Source: an uncultured Lactobacillus sp.
GTDB taxonomy: Bacteria; Bacillota; Bacilli; Lactobacillales; Lactobacillaceae
Direction of reading: 5' to 3'
Length of the DNA: 42,048 nt
NCBI RefSeq assembly: GCF_902491705.1
Contig: NZ_CABUIW010000014.1
Span: 1 to 42,048, forward strand
Under the pieces are notes generated by a model, which worked only from the letters and a program-made list of their open reading frames with translations, searched no databases and was not told the origin of the DNA. Positions 33,116 to 42,012 of this stretch are shown here, one piece after another. The position numbers were made by a program, and so were the translations under genes. How positions within the stretch are numbered: the first letter of the stretch is position 1; each line of letters begins with the position of its first letter.

Positions 33116-34474
33116 CTAGCCCTCCTTGTAAGCATTAGTGTGTCTGTAGGCTATCAGCGAAACGACCGCACTAATAACGAAGATTAAGATACCCAGTACC
33201 GCTGATGCGTTGTAACGCTGCTCTTGACCGAACGTCAAGTTATATAGCCACGTTACCAGCAAGTCAGTCGATCCGGCGCCGTTATATTTACTGTTCATTG
33301 GTGCACCACCCGTCAGCAAGAAGATGACGTTGAAGTTGTTGATGTTACCAATGAATTGTTGAATAAGTGAAGGTGCCATAACGAATAAGATTTGTGGGAA
33401 AGTGATTGACTTGAAAATTTGTGCTGAGTTAGCACCATCGATTTTGGCAGCTTCAATTTGATCTTGTGGTAAGTTTTGGATAATCGCAGTTGAAACTAAC
33501 ATTGAAACTGGGATACCAATCCACATGTTAACAATAATAACGGTTAATCTTGCAACTAATGGAGAAGCTTGGTTATCAATAAAGTGAATTGGCGAACTAA
33601 TCCAGTGCAAGTTCATCAAGATGTTGTTCAAAGCACCTTGGTAGTCTAAGAATTGAGCCATCATCAAAAGTGAAACGAACTGTGGGACAGCCCAAATAAT
33701 TACGAATACAGTTCTCCAGAATGCCTTGTACTTAATACCTTTTGATTCGATCAATAAAGCAAGTAATACTCCGAAGAAGAAGGTAGTAGCAGTAGCTGCT
33801 ACAGCCCAAATCAAAGTCCAGCCTAATACTGGGAAGAAAGTACCAGCAAGGTCACCACTAAGCACGTTGCCGAAAGCTTGGAAACCGGTCCAAGAGAAGG
33901 CAATTGGGTGTTGACGATCATAGTTGGTAAAAGCCATCGAAATCATGAAGACCGTTGGCAAAATCGTGAAGAACAAGATACCAAGTAATGGAATACACAT
34001 TAAGGTTGCATGCAAACGAGTGTCGAGCAAACTCTTAAGTTCTTCAACATTAGTTGGAATATGTTCACCATCACGCTTCAAAACATAGTTGTGTTTAGTT
34101 GATTTCAAGTTAACGATGTAAAGAGCAATTATTGCAATACACAAGATAACTGCCAAAACACCGAACAGCAAAATCAAAACTGAGTTTGAAGGTTGCTTGG
34201 TAATATAAACACCTTGCGCGGCATCATAGACAACTTTTTTTGTTTTATCAGTACCTAATGTAGCTAATGAGTTTAAAGTAGGAATACCACTGAAGATGAA
34301 CCAAACAATGAATACGATCTCTGAGATTAAGAATGCAAGACCCTTTACCCATTGCTTGTTGGCTAAGGCGTTACTACCCATTATGAAGAATGATAATTTG
34401 GTAGCAATATCGCCTTTAGACCATACTTCGCGATATGTTGCTTTAGGAGCTACATGCTTTTTCTTTAGAAACAT
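33116..34474 (-). CDS. malF: Maltodextrin ABC transporter permease MalF
   Basis: 452 residues. The N-terminal part contains two helices (about 40-65 and 100-125) before the six-helix core, an arrangement typical of maltose-type MalF. The EAA loop EAAKIDGANSAQIFKSITFP lies at about 345-364. Longer than most sugar permeases (about 290), it matches MalF rather than MsmF. It is separated from malE by 78 bases that contain a hairpin (34497-34522), which may lower permease expression compared with the binding protein. Confidence 0.93.
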   Translation of the reverse strand: MFLKKKHVAPKATYREVWSKGDIATKLSFFIMGSNALANKQWVKGLAFLISEIVFIVWFIFSGIPTLNSLATLGTDKTKKVVYDAAQGVYITKQPSNSVLILLFGVLAVILCIAIIALYIVNLKSTKHNYVLKRDGEHIPTNVEELKSLLDTRLHATLMCIPLLGILFFTILPTVFMISMAFTNYDRQHPIAFSWTGFQAFGNVLSGDLAGTFFPVLGWTLIWAVAATATTFFFGVLLALLIESKGIKYKAFWRTVFVIIWAVPQFVSLLMMAQFLDYQGALNNILMNLHWISSPIHFIDNQASPLVARLTVIIVNMWIGIPVSMLVSTAIIQNLPQDQIEAAKIDGANSAQIFKSITFPQILFVMAPSLIQQFIGNINNFNVIFLLTGGAPMNSKYNGAGSTDLLVTWLYNLTFGQEQRYNASAVLGILIFVISAVVSLIAYRHTNAYKEG

Positions 34475-34496
34475 AACTTCTCCCCTTCTTAGGCAA

Positions 34497-34522
34497 AAAG
34501 GTTGGATCTGTTGCCAACCTTT
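34497..34522 (-). promoter_or_regulatory. Intercistronic hairpin between malE and malF
   Basis: A perfect 9-base stem AAAGGTTGG / CCAACCTTT with an eight-base loop, followed on the minus strand by a short T-run. It is a candidate partial terminator or mRNA stabiliser that would favour malE over malFG. Confidence 0.65.
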
Positions 34523-34552
34523 GCTTATGCTTTAAGAAATATTTGTTTTAAA

Positions 34553-35782
34553 TTATTTCTTTGAAATGTCTTTTTGCAATTTAGCAAGCTTTGCTTTGTA
34601 TTGACTTGGCTTAATCTTGCCGTCGTAAGTACCACTGATAAGTGGAGCTGATTCGTTCCAGAATGTTGCCATTTGTGGAAGCATTGGTTGCAATACTGAG
34701 TTACCTGGCTTAGCCATTTCAATTACTGATTCAGCAACTGGATCGCTCTTAACAGCGCTTGAGTTTACAGCAGCCTTAAGTACAGGAATTTGACCAGCTT
34801 CTTTGTGGGCAATTAATTGAGCCTTCTTGTTAGTGATGTATGCAGCTAAGTCTGAAGCAGCCTTTGCGTTCTTAGTGTGTGAGTTAACTGCGAAGCCTTC
34901 GATACCAAGGAATGCTTCCATTTGTACGCTCTTGCCACCAACTTCAATCTTAGGATACTTAGCAACTGCGAAGTTCTTGCCTAAGATCTTCTTAATGTTA
35001 GCTGCGTTCCATGGACCATCAAGGATAGCTTGTGCGTTACCCTTCTTCAATTGGTTCAAAGCGTTTGAAGTTTGCATTACGCCCTTGTTGTTCTTTTGAG
35101 CTGCGTACCACTTCAATGCGTTTACACCGTTAGTTGAGTTGAATGTTGAGCCCTTAAGGTCTTCACCATTGTCACCGTAAAGCTTTGTACCTGCTGAGAA
35201 CATTACTGGCCACATTACGTATGCGTTGGTGAAGTCAGTAGCTACAACACCCTTAGAGGTTAAAGTCTTCCAGTCCTTAACATCGTTTGCGGAAAGCTTA
35301 GACTTGTTGTAGTAAATAGTTTGAGCTTGTTGTGCGTATGGATATGCGTAAATCTTGTTCTTCCAAGTTACACCCTTAGATGCAACGTCAATGTAGTTAG
35401 CCTTAATATCCTTAGTTGCAGCTGGTGAAAGTGGGTTAATGTAACCTGCTTCAGCCATTTGACCTAATTGGTCGTTAGGAACTTCAAATACATCGGCAGC
35501 CTTTGATGGGTCCTTACCAACGTCAGTCTTAGCGTTAGCTGAACCGTTAGGACTTTGAACAACACGAACCTTGATGTTCTTGTTCTTCTTAGTGAAGTCC
35601 TTAGCAATTTGCTTGTAGTAAGGAACTTGTTCAGTATCTACCCAAAGAGTCAAATTTGCACTCTTGCTTGAGCCTCCATTACTACTACTTGATGAATTTG
35701 ATGAGCCGTTTGAACAAGCTGCAAGTGACATAGCAGCTAAAACAGCAGTACTACCTAAAGCCATTTTCTTCCAAAACTTCAT
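34553..35782 (-). CDS. malE: Maltose/maltodextrin-binding lipoprotein MalE
   Basis: 409 residues. The lipoprotein signal has a basic MKFWKKM start, a hydrophobic core and the lipobox LAAC with Cys23 as lipidated residue. A Ser/Asn/Gly linker follows, then a cluster B binding-protein fold (SANLTLWVDTEQVPYYKQI start; DVFEVPNDQLGQMAEAGYI). It hands maltodextrins to MalFG. AGGAGG lies before the ATG. It is between malK and malF, flanked by hairpins on both sides. Confidence 0.94.
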   Translation of the reverse strand: MKFWKKMALGSTAVLAAMSLAACSNGSSNSSSSSNGGSSKSANLTLWVDTEQVPYYKQIAKDFTKKNKNIKVRVVQSPNGSANAKTDVGKDPSKAADVFEVPNDQLGQMAEAGYINPLSPAATKDIKANYIDVASKGVTWKNKIYAYPYAQQAQTIYYNKSKLSANDVKDWKTLTSKGVVATDFTNAYVMWPVMFSAGTKLYGDNGEDLKGSTFNSTNGVNALKWYAAQKNNKGVMQTSNALNQLKKGNAQAILDGPWNAANIKKILGKNFAVAKYPKIEVGGKSVQMEAFLGIEGFAVNSHTKNAKAASDLAAYITNKKAQLIAHKEAGQIPVLKAAVNSSAVKSDPVAESVIEMAKPGNSVLQPMLPQMATFWNESAPLISGTYDGKIKPSQYKAKLAKLQKDISKK

Positions 35783-35823
35783 GACTTTTTCCTCCTAAAA
35801 ATCAAAACAATAAACAATTCTTA

Positions 35824-35853
35824 ACAACAGTAGCCTTTGCTACATACGGTTGT
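35824..35853 (-). promoter_or_regulatory. Intercistronic inverted repeat between malK and malE
   Basis: GTAGC / GCTAC with a four-base loop, extended by an outer ACAAC / GTTGT pair across unequal bulges. There is no T-run, so it is not a terminator. It could be an mRNA processing or stability element at the malE 5' end. Confidence 0.45.
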
Positions 35854-35867
35854 AAGCTTTAATTAAA

Positions 35868-36974
35868 TTAGTTAACGATAGCCTTTGTGGTATCTTTGTC
35901 AAAGAAGTGAGCTTTGTTAACATCGAAGCCCATCTTTACCTTATCGCCTGGCTTGTGATAATCACGAGCGTTTACCAAGGCAACAAATTCAGTACCATCA
36001 ACTTCTTGGTAAAGTTGGATAGTTGAACCTAAAAGTTCTGAAACAACAACCTTAGATTCAATAACTGAGTTTGGCCAAGTTTCCATAAAGGCTTCTTCTG
36101 AGTGGATGTCTTCTGGACGAATACCGAAGACAACATCCTTATCGTTGTATCCCTTTTCGTTAAGCATCTTTGCCTTACCTTCAGGGATTTCGATATCAAG
36201 ACCCTTACCATCAGAGATTCTTTGGTCTTTGTAATGGACGTTAAAGAAGTTCATTTGAGGTGAACCGATAAATCCAGCAACGAATTGGTTAACTGGGTGG
36301 TTGTAAACCTCAAGTGGTGTACCAATTTGTTCAACCTTACCTACTGACATAACTACGATTCTGTCAGCCAAAGTCATGGCTTCAGTCTGGTCGTGAGTTA
36401 CGTAAATAGTGGTTGTGCCAAGTTGTTGGTGCAGCTTGGCAATGTTAGCACGCATTGATACACGAAGTTTAGCGTCCAAGTTGGAAAGAGGTTCGTCCAT
36501 TAATAGAATAGGGGCGCTACGTACAATTGCACGTCCTAGAGCAACACGCTGACGTTGACCACCGGACAAAGCTCCTGGCTTTTTATCCAAGTATTCTTCC
36601 AAGCCCAGCATTTTAGCGGCCTTGTGAACACGTTTATCAATTTCAGCTTTATCTACGTGACGTAACTTAAGGCTGAAAGCAATATTGTCATAAATAGTCA
36701 TGTGTGGATACAAAGCGTAGTTCTGGAAAACCATCGCAATGTGTCTATCCTTTGGAGCGACATCGTTCATTACCTTGTGATCAATTTCCAAGGTACCTTC
36801 ACTGATATCTTCCAAGCCGGCAACCATTCTTAACGTTGTTGACTTACCACAACCAGAAGGTCCAACGAAAACGATGAACTCCTTGTCCTTAATATGTAAG
36901 TCAAAGTCATTTACAGAATATCGATCGTTGCCTTCGTATTTCTTGTAAATATGGTTTAAATCAACCTCAACCAT
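35868..36974 (-). CDS. malK: Sugar ABC transporter ATPase MalK/MsmK
   Basis: 368 residues. Walker A GPSGCGKST (about 38-46), Q-loop VFQNYALYPH (about 82-91), signature LSGGQRQRVALGRA (about 135-148), Walker B LLMDEPLSNLD (about 155-165) and the switch THDQTEA (about 192-198) are present. A C-terminal TOBE regulatory domain follows (about 240-368), which is the CUT1-type architecture. It energises MalFG and may also serve other sugar importers, as MsmK does elsewhere. It follows pgmB by 25 bases in the operon. Confidence 0.95.
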   Translation of the reverse strand: MVEVDLNHIYKKYEGNDRYSVNDFDLHIKDKEFIVFVGPSGCGKSTTLRMVAGLEDISEGTLEIDHKVMNDVAPKDRHIAMVFQNYALYPHMTIYDNIAFSLKLRHVDKAEIDKRVHKAAKMLGLEEYLDKKPGALSGGQRQRVALGRAIVRSAPILLMDEPLSNLDAKLRVSMRANIAKLHQQLGTTTIYVTHDQTEAMTLADRIVVMSVGKVEQIGTPLEVYNHPVNQFVAGFIGSPQMNFFNVHYKDQRISDGKGLDIEIPEGKAKMLNEKGYNDKDVVFGIRPEDIHSEEAFMETWPNSVIESKVVVSELLGSTIQLYQEVDGTEFVALVNARDYHKPGDKVKMGFDVNKAHFFDKDTTKAIVN

Positions 36975-36999
36975 TGTTTCCCCTACTCTCTTTTAACTT

Positions 37000-37665
37000 T
37001 TATTCTTTTTCTTCAAAAACTTTTTCAATTTCACTAAGCTTAAGGTCAGCGGTTGTTGGAACAATGTAATCAGCTTCCTTTAAAAGCTCTTTATCACCAA
37101 TACCAACTGCGAATTGATGAGCTGCCTTAATTGCTTCAACACCAGCTTTGGCATCTTCGAAACTAATTACTTCGTTTGCCTTTAAGCCAGCAATTTCTTG
37201 CGCCTTGATATAGATTTCTGGATCTGGCTTACCATGGTGAAGAGTAGCAGGATCAACGATCCCATCAAATTCATCCATGATTCCTAATCTAGTTAAAATC
37301 TTAGGTGCGTTCTTTGAAGCAGAAGCAATTACCATCTTCAAGTTTTGCTTCTTAGCATCTGCTAACAATTCAGGAATACCTGGCAAGATATCCTTTGGTG
37401 TCATTGTTTCAACTTGTTCAACAAACTTAGCATTCTTTTCTGCAGCAAACTTTTCTTTTTCTGCTTCAGTGTATTTGTCTTCTTGACCGCCGTATTTCAA
37501 GATCAAGTTAAGTGAATCCATTCTTGAAATACCACGTAAACTATCAAGTTGAGCATCTGTTAAGGTGATGCCTAATTCCTTAGCCAAGTTGTTCCAAGCT
37601 GTAAGGTGAAACTTAGCTGAGTTAGTTAAAACACCATCTAAATCGAAAAGTAATCCTTTAAGCAT
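37000..37665 (-). CDS. pgmB: Beta-phosphoglucomutase
   Basis: 221 residues from ATG at 37665, the same length as the structurally known Lactococcus enzyme. The GTG four codons earlier directly follows the ribosome-binding site AAGGAAGG. FDLDGVLTN (about 7-15) provides the nucleophilic Asp8 and acid/base Asp10. ASASKNAP (about 112-119) and SFEDAKAGVEAI (about 166-177) complete the HAD core. It converts beta-glucose-1-phosphate from MalP into glucose-6-phosphate. The start codon overlaps the malP stop by 8 bases, so both are made together. Confidence 0.96.
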   Translation of the reverse strand: MLKGLLFDLDGVLTNSAKFHLTAWNNLAKELGITLTDAQLDSLRGISRMDSLNLILKYGGQEDKYTEAEKEKFAAEKNAKFVEQVETMTPKDILPGIPELLADAKKQNLKMVIASASKNAPKILTRLGIMDEFDGIVDPATLHHGKPDPEIYIKAQEIAGLKANEVISFEDAKAGVEAIKAAHQFAVGIGDKELLKEADYIVPTTADLKLSEIEKVFEEKE

Positions 37666-39922
37666 TTGTAGTTTCACCTTCCTTAAGAGTGAGTTTCTTA
37701 TCGTGAACTAATACATCTAAGTCTTCACCCTTGAGCAAAGTAAGCTTAGTTGCATCATGATCAACGTAAACTTCAATTAAACGACCACGGTAGTTAATCT
37801 TGAAGCCGTAGTGATCCCAGCCTTCAGGAACAAATGGGTTGAACTTCAATTGATCATGGTCGTAACGCATGCCTGCGAAACCTTGAACGATTGCAAGCCA
37901 TGAACCACTCATTGAAGTAATGTGCAAACCATCAACGGTGTCGTTGTTGTAGTTATCAAGGTCAAGACGAGCAGTTCTTTGGTAAAGTTCAACAGCCTTC
38001 TTTTGCTTGCCAAGTTCAGCAGCCAAAACTGAGTGAATACTTGGTGAAAGTGAACTTTCGTGAACAGTCAAAGGTTCGTAGAAGTCGAAGTTCTTTTCCT
38101 TTTGTTCCATAGTGTATTGGTCGTCGAAGAAGTAGATACCTTGTAGAACATCAGCTTGCTTGATGAATGGTGATCTTAAGATCTTGTCCCATGACCAGTG
38201 TTGGTTAATTGGACGTTGATCTTCGATTTCACTAACTGGACGAATATCCTTATCTAAGAAGTCATCTTGTTGAACGAAAATGCCAAGATCTTTATCTTCT
38301 GGTAAGTACATCTTGTCTACGATGTCTTGCCATTTAGCCTTTTCTTCATCAGTTACGTGAACTCTCTCTTGTGCTTCCTTAGTAGCAAGTGGCAAACGTT
38401 CCAAAGTGTATTTAAGAAGCCATCTTGCCATGGTGTTGGTGAACCAGTTGTTGTTTACGTTGTTTTCGTATTCGTTAGGACCCGTTACACCGTGCATTAC
38501 GTACTTGTTACGCATCTTGGACCAGTGAACTCTAGCTGCCCAGAATCTTGCGGTACCAACTAAGACGTCCATACCTTCATCCTTAACGTAGCTGTCATCA
38601 CCAGTGTAGTCAGTGTACATAGCAATTGCGTGAGGAATATCTGCATTTCTGTGGATTTCTTCAAAGGTGATTTCCCATTCGTTGTGGCATTCAATACCGT
38701 TGAAGGTAACCATTGGGAATAATGCACCTGGCAAGCCTTGTTCCTTAGCGTTGTGGTAAGCACCTGGCAATTGATCGTGACGATATTGAAGAAGTGCTCT
38801 TGTAACGCTTGGTGAAGTAATTCCTAAGTACATTGGAACGATAAATGCTTCAGTGTCCCAGTAAGTAGCACCACCGTATTTTTCACCGGTAAAGCCTTTA
38901 GGACCAACATTCAAACGTTTGTCTTCGCCGTAGTATGTCATGAATAATTGACAAATGTTGAAGCGGATACCTTGTTGAGCAGCATCGTCACCAGCAATGA
39001 CAACATCACTCATTTCCCAACGTTTCTTCCAAGCTTCTGTATGATCTGCTAAGTTTTCTTCAAAGCTCTTTTCTTGAAGCTTCTTCATTAAGTTGTCAGC
39101 TACAGCAGCTTGATCTTTATCTTCAACGTCACGGCTAGTTACAACGATGACATCTTTTTCAAGCTCGTAGCTTTCGTTTTCATTTAATTCAACTGATAAC
39201 TTTTCGCTTAACTTAGCATCTTCAGTTGAAACTTCACCTTGAACAGCTTCGCCGTTATGACGTAAGTTTTCTTTAAGTAAAACAGTAAATTGAGGAACGT
39301 CGTAAGGATTTTCCTTAGTCTTAACTTGAATGGTTCTTTCATTCTTGTCTTCGCCAAGTGGAATCCAGAAACGATCACCATAGTTACTATCTTCGTTAAC
39401 AACTGTTCCGTCTAAAGTTGAATCAAAGTCGATCTTAGCGTGACCTTCAAGCACAGTTGCCTTAACTTTGATTAAAGCAGCTTCCTTTTGAACAATATGA
39501 AGGAAACGTTCAAATTCAAACTTAGCTTTGACGTCCTTGCCTTCATAAACAAAGCTTCTTGTAAGAAGACCTTGGTGCATGTCGAGTGCTAATTCAAAAT
39601 CATCAAATTTTACTTTAGCTAAGTCGATCTTTTCACCGTTTACTGTAATTCCGATTCCGATAAAGCTTGGTGCGTTAGGAGTCTTACCAAAGTATTTTGG
39701 ATAACCGTTCTTCCACCAACCAACTACAGTCTTGTCTGGGAACCAGACACCAGCTAAATAAGTACCTTGCAAGCTATCACCAGAATAGCCTTCTTCGAAG
39801 TTACCTCTCATACCCATGTAGTCGTTACCGATTGCAGTCATACTTTCTTGCAATCTTTTATCTTTTGGATCGAAGTTATGTGTAATTACTTTCCAAGGAT
39901 CAATTTCAAAAATTCGTTTCAT
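37658..39922 (-). CDS. malP: Maltose phosphorylase (GH65)
   Basis: 754 residues, the typical length. It splits maltose with phosphate into glucose and beta-glucose-1-phosphate. The catalytic region MHGVTGPNEYE gives the general acid Glu484, and KYGGATYWDTEAF (about 348-360) and QKKAV/YEPLTVHESS blocks are typical of GH65. Kojibiose or trehalose phosphorylase is possible in this family, but the maltodextrin transporter and pgmB make maltose the clear choice. It is first in the operon, behind a promoter with two cre/MalR-type sites; GGGAGAT lies before the ATG. Confidence 0.96.
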   Translation of the reverse strand: MKRIFEIDPWKVITHNFDPKDKRLQESMTAIGNDYMGMRGNFEEGYSGDSLQGTYLAGVWFPDKTVVGWWKNGYPKYFGKTPNAPSFIGIGITVNGEKIDLAKVKFDDFELALDMHQGLLTRSFVYEGKDVKAKFEFERFLHIVQKEAALIKVKATVLEGHAKIDFDSTLDGTVVNEDSNYGDRFWIPLGEDKNERTIQVKTKENPYDVPQFTVLLKENLRHNGEAVQGEVSTEDAKLSEKLSVELNENESYELEKDVIVVTSRDVEDKDQAAVADNLMKKLQEKSFEENLADHTEAWKKRWEMSDVVIAGDDAAQQGIRFNICQLFMTYYGEDKRLNVGPKGFTGEKYGGATYWDTEAFIVPMYLGITSPSVTRALLQYRHDQLPGAYHNAKEQGLPGALFPMVTFNGIECHNEWEITFEEIHRNADIPHAIAMYTDYTGDDSYVKDEGMDVLVGTARFWAARVHWSKMRNKYVMHGVTGPNEYENNVNNNWFTNTMARWLLKYTLERLPLATKEAQERVHVTDEEKAKWQDIVDKMYLPEDKDLGIFVQQDDFLDKDIRPVSEIEDQRPINQHWSWDKILRSPFIKQADVLQGIYFFDDQYTMEQKEKNFDFYEPLTVHESSLSPSIHSVLAAELGKQKKAVELYQRTARLDLDNYNNDTVDGLHITSMSGSWLAIVQGFAGMRYDHDQLKFNPFVPEGWDHYGFKINYRGRLIEVYVDHDATKLTLLKGEDLDVLVHDKKLTLKEGETTNA

Positions 39923-39959
39923 AAATTACATATCTCCCGCAAATATTGAGGTGCTCTCT

Positions 39960-40001
39960 TGTTTACGCTTTCATTATCCTTGAATTGAAAGCGGTTTACA
40001 A
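39960..40001 (-). promoter_or_regulatory. malP promoter with two cre/MalR-type operators
   Basis: On the minus strand: TTGTAA (39996-40001), 17 bases, then GATAAT (39973-39978). TGAAAGCGTAAACA (39960-39973) matches the CcpA cre consensus fully and lies just after the -10 box. A second, inverted, less perfect copy (39986-40000, TGTAAACCGCTTTCA) covers the -35 end and spacer. LacI-family proteins (CcpA, MalR) bind such CG-centred sites. Confidence 0.8.
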
Positions 40002-40038
40002 TATCAAAACTGCTGTTACCGGTATCAGAATTAATTTA

Positions 40039-40074
40039 TAAAAAAAGAAGACAGAACTTAATCTGTCTTCTTTT
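40039..40074 (-). terminator. Terminator of the GH13 gene
   Basis: GAAGACAGA / TCTGTCTTC with loop ACTTAA, followed on the minus strand by a run of seven T. It separates the amylase gene from the malP operon. Confidence 0.9.
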
Positions 40075-40096
40075 AAATACTTACAAAAAGTAACTT

Positions 40097-41818
40097 TTAA
40101 CGAACATCGATTACAAAGCCTTTTGGAGCAAGTTCACCATTTTCATAGCCTTGACTAAATGAATCCTTGCAATCAATCTTTATATTCTTCTTTGTGGTAT
40201 TAAAGTATGCATGGATACTTTCTTTACCTTCTCGATCGACTTCAATTAGACCATCTTCTGTTACGTGTAACTTAATTCTGCCTTGACCAAAGGTATTATC
40301 GTGCTCCAAGCGGAACTTAATTAAACTATGAACTCTTTGCCATACAGGACCGTCTTCTTTTGACCAATCCATTGGCTTACGGCAATCTGGATCATTATCA
40401 CCAGACATGCCCATTTCCGTACCATAATAAATACATGGGCTACCTTTTTGCATAAATTCAAAGGTAAGAGCTTGCAATGCTAAGTCTTGATCACCTTTAG
40501 CCACAGTTAAAATTCTAGCAGTATCGTGTGAATCAAGCATATTCATCATCGCTGCATTAGTTTCATCCCTATACTTCATTAACTGATCAGTTAATCTCTT
40601 AGTCATTTGTGAAGCAGTCAATTTATTCTTGAAGAAGTGATCTTCAATTTGCAAAGTATAAGGATAATTCATTACGCCAGTGAATTCATCACCATTAAGC
40701 CATGGACGAGCTGAGTGCCATACTTCACCCACGATGTAGAAGTCAGGCTTAATGTCAGTAACTGCCTTGTGGAATTTCTTCCAGAAGTGGTGGTCTACTT
40801 CATTAGCTACATCAAGACGCCATGCATCAATGTCAAAGTACTTTACCCAATAAGTAGCAATTTCAAGTAAGAAATCTTGTACTTCTGGATTAGCGGTGTT
40901 CAATTTTGGCATGTGCTTTTCAAAGGCAAAGGTATCAAATTGAGGATTGCCTTCGCCCTTTAATGGATCACGGTATGGTTCAACTGGGTATTCATTAATG
41001 TGGAACCAGTTAGCAAAACGTGAGCTTGGACCATTCTTAACTACGTCTTGCCATTGCATTGATTGATCACCTAAGTGATTAAAAACAGCGTCAAGCATTA
41101 CCTTCATGCCGCGAGCATGAGCTTCATTAACTACCTTGGCAAACAAATCTTTATCGCCAAATTCTGGGTCAACTTGTAAGTAGTCGATAGTGTCATATTT
41201 GTGGTTAGAACTTGCCTTAAAAATTGGGCAGAAGTATAAGCCGTTTACACCAAGCTTTTTAAGGTAATCTAAGTGATCTAAAACGCCTTGCAAGTCGCCG
41301 CCGTAATAGTCTTCTCGGCCGGGATGATCGGATGGATTCCATGGCTTAACGTTCTTGGGATCGTTAGACTTATCACCGTTAGCAAAACGTTCAGGGAAGA
41401 TTTGGTACCAAACGGTATGCTTAACCCATTCTGGTGTTTTAACCATATCGATTTCGTGACAATATGGGATCTTGAAGTATGCCCCATCTTCATTGATTGC
41501 ACTTTCAACATCGCTACTGATGGCACGGTCTCCGTAGACAACGCTAGTGCCATCCTTGCCAATAACTTCAAAAGTGTACTTTAAACGATGAAATGGTGCT
41601 TCAAGGGTGATGCCCCAATGGTCTTCAACTTGTCCTTCACCAATTTTTTCCATTTCGATTGTCTTAGCGTGATCAAGTGGTAAATAGTTGTCACAATAGT
41701 GCACGATTACTTTTTCAACGTCATTTTTTGCAGTGTGAAAACGAACACGAACGTGCTTAGGATCAACTACAAAACTATCTTCACTTTCAGTTCGGTGCTT
41801 TAAAGCAGCTAATTGCAT
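40097..41818 (-). CDS. Neopullulanase/maltogenic amylase type glycoside hydrolase (GH13, cyclomaltodextrinase group)
   Basis: 573 residues. An N-terminal CBM34-like beta domain (about 1-120) precedes the GH13 barrel. Conserved regions are DAVFNH (243-248), AWRLDVANE with nucleophile Asp336, VGEVWH with acid Glu365 and NMLDSHD with Asp432. Without a signal peptide it acts in the cytoplasm on imported maltodextrins or cyclodextrins, giving maltose and glucose for MalP. The family includes cyclomaltodextrinase, neopullulanase and maltogenic amylase, which sequence alone cannot separate. ATG at 41818 has no convincing ribosome-binding site; see the leader entry. It has its own terminator, so it is a separate unit from the malP operon. 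Confidence 0.93.
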   Translation of the reverse strand: MQLAALKHRTESEDSFVVDPKHVRVRFHTAKNDVEKVIVHYCDNYLPLDHAKTIEMEKIGEGQVEDHWGITLEAPFHRLKYTFEVIGKDGTSVVYGDRAISSDVESAINEDGAYFKIPYCHEIDMVKTPEWVKHTVWYQIFPERFANGDKSNDPKNVKPWNPSDHPGREDYYGGDLQGVLDHLDYLKKLGVNGLYFCPIFKASSNHKYDTIDYLQVDPEFGDKDLFAKVVNEAHARGMKVMLDAVFNHLGDQSMQWQDVVKNGPSSRFANWFHINEYPVEPYRDPLKGEGNPQFDTFAFEKHMPKLNTANPEVQDFLLEIATYWVKYFDIDAWRLDVANEVDHHFWKKFHKAVTDIKPDFYIVGEVWHSARPWLNGDEFTGVMNYPYTLQIEDHFFKNKLTASQMTKRLTDQLMKYRDETNAAMMNMLDSHDTARILTVAKGDQDLALQALTFEFMQKGSPCIYYGTEMGMSGDNDPDCRKPMDWSKEDGPVWQRVHSLIKFRLEHDNTFGQGRIKLHVTEDGLIEVDREGKESIHAYFNTTKKNIKIDCKDSFSQGYENGELAPKGFVIDVR

Positions 41819-41848
41819 ATACTAATTCTGCTATATAAAACATGGAAA

Positions 41849-41890
41849 TATGTAGAATCTATGTATTTTCTACATACCAGAAAGATACAT
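41849..41890 (-). promoter_or_regulatory. Leader of the GH13 gene: mini-ORF and inverted repeat
   Basis: Upstream of the GH13 start a seven-codon frame (41870-41890, MYLSGM and a TAG stop) sits behind a strong AAAGGA site. It overlaps a 9-base inverted repeat TATGTAGAA / TTCTACATA (41849-41876). This could be a leader peptide with a regulating hairpin, or the remains of an older gene start. No convincing -35/-10 pair was found in the 230-base region to the window end. Confidence 0.35.
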
Positions 41891-41984
41891 TTTTCCTTTC
41901 TTTGTCTTACTTACTGTTGTCAACACTAGTATTCCGATATTCCAATATAGGAGTAATCGCATTGACTAGCTCTTACAGCTTAAG

Positions 41985-42012
41985 GGTTTAGCTAACCCCG
42001 TTTTTCTTTTCT
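41985..42012 (+). terminator. Terminator-like hairpin at the right edge
   Basis: GGGTT / AACCC with loop TAGCT, followed by CGTTTTTCTTTT on the plus strand. No plus-strand gene ends here within the window, so it may belong to a small transcript, or to a mobile-element end or a gene fragment outside recognition. Confidence 0.4.

Noticed and set aside
36482..36500. Second promoter before malK
   Set aside because: The gap between pgmB and malK is 25 bases and no -35/-10 pair of quality was seen; the genes are best read as one operon.
41918..41923. TTGACA as -35 box of the GH13 gene
   Set aside because: No -10-like hexamer occurs at 15-19 bases downstream; GAAAGG is found at the 17-base position.
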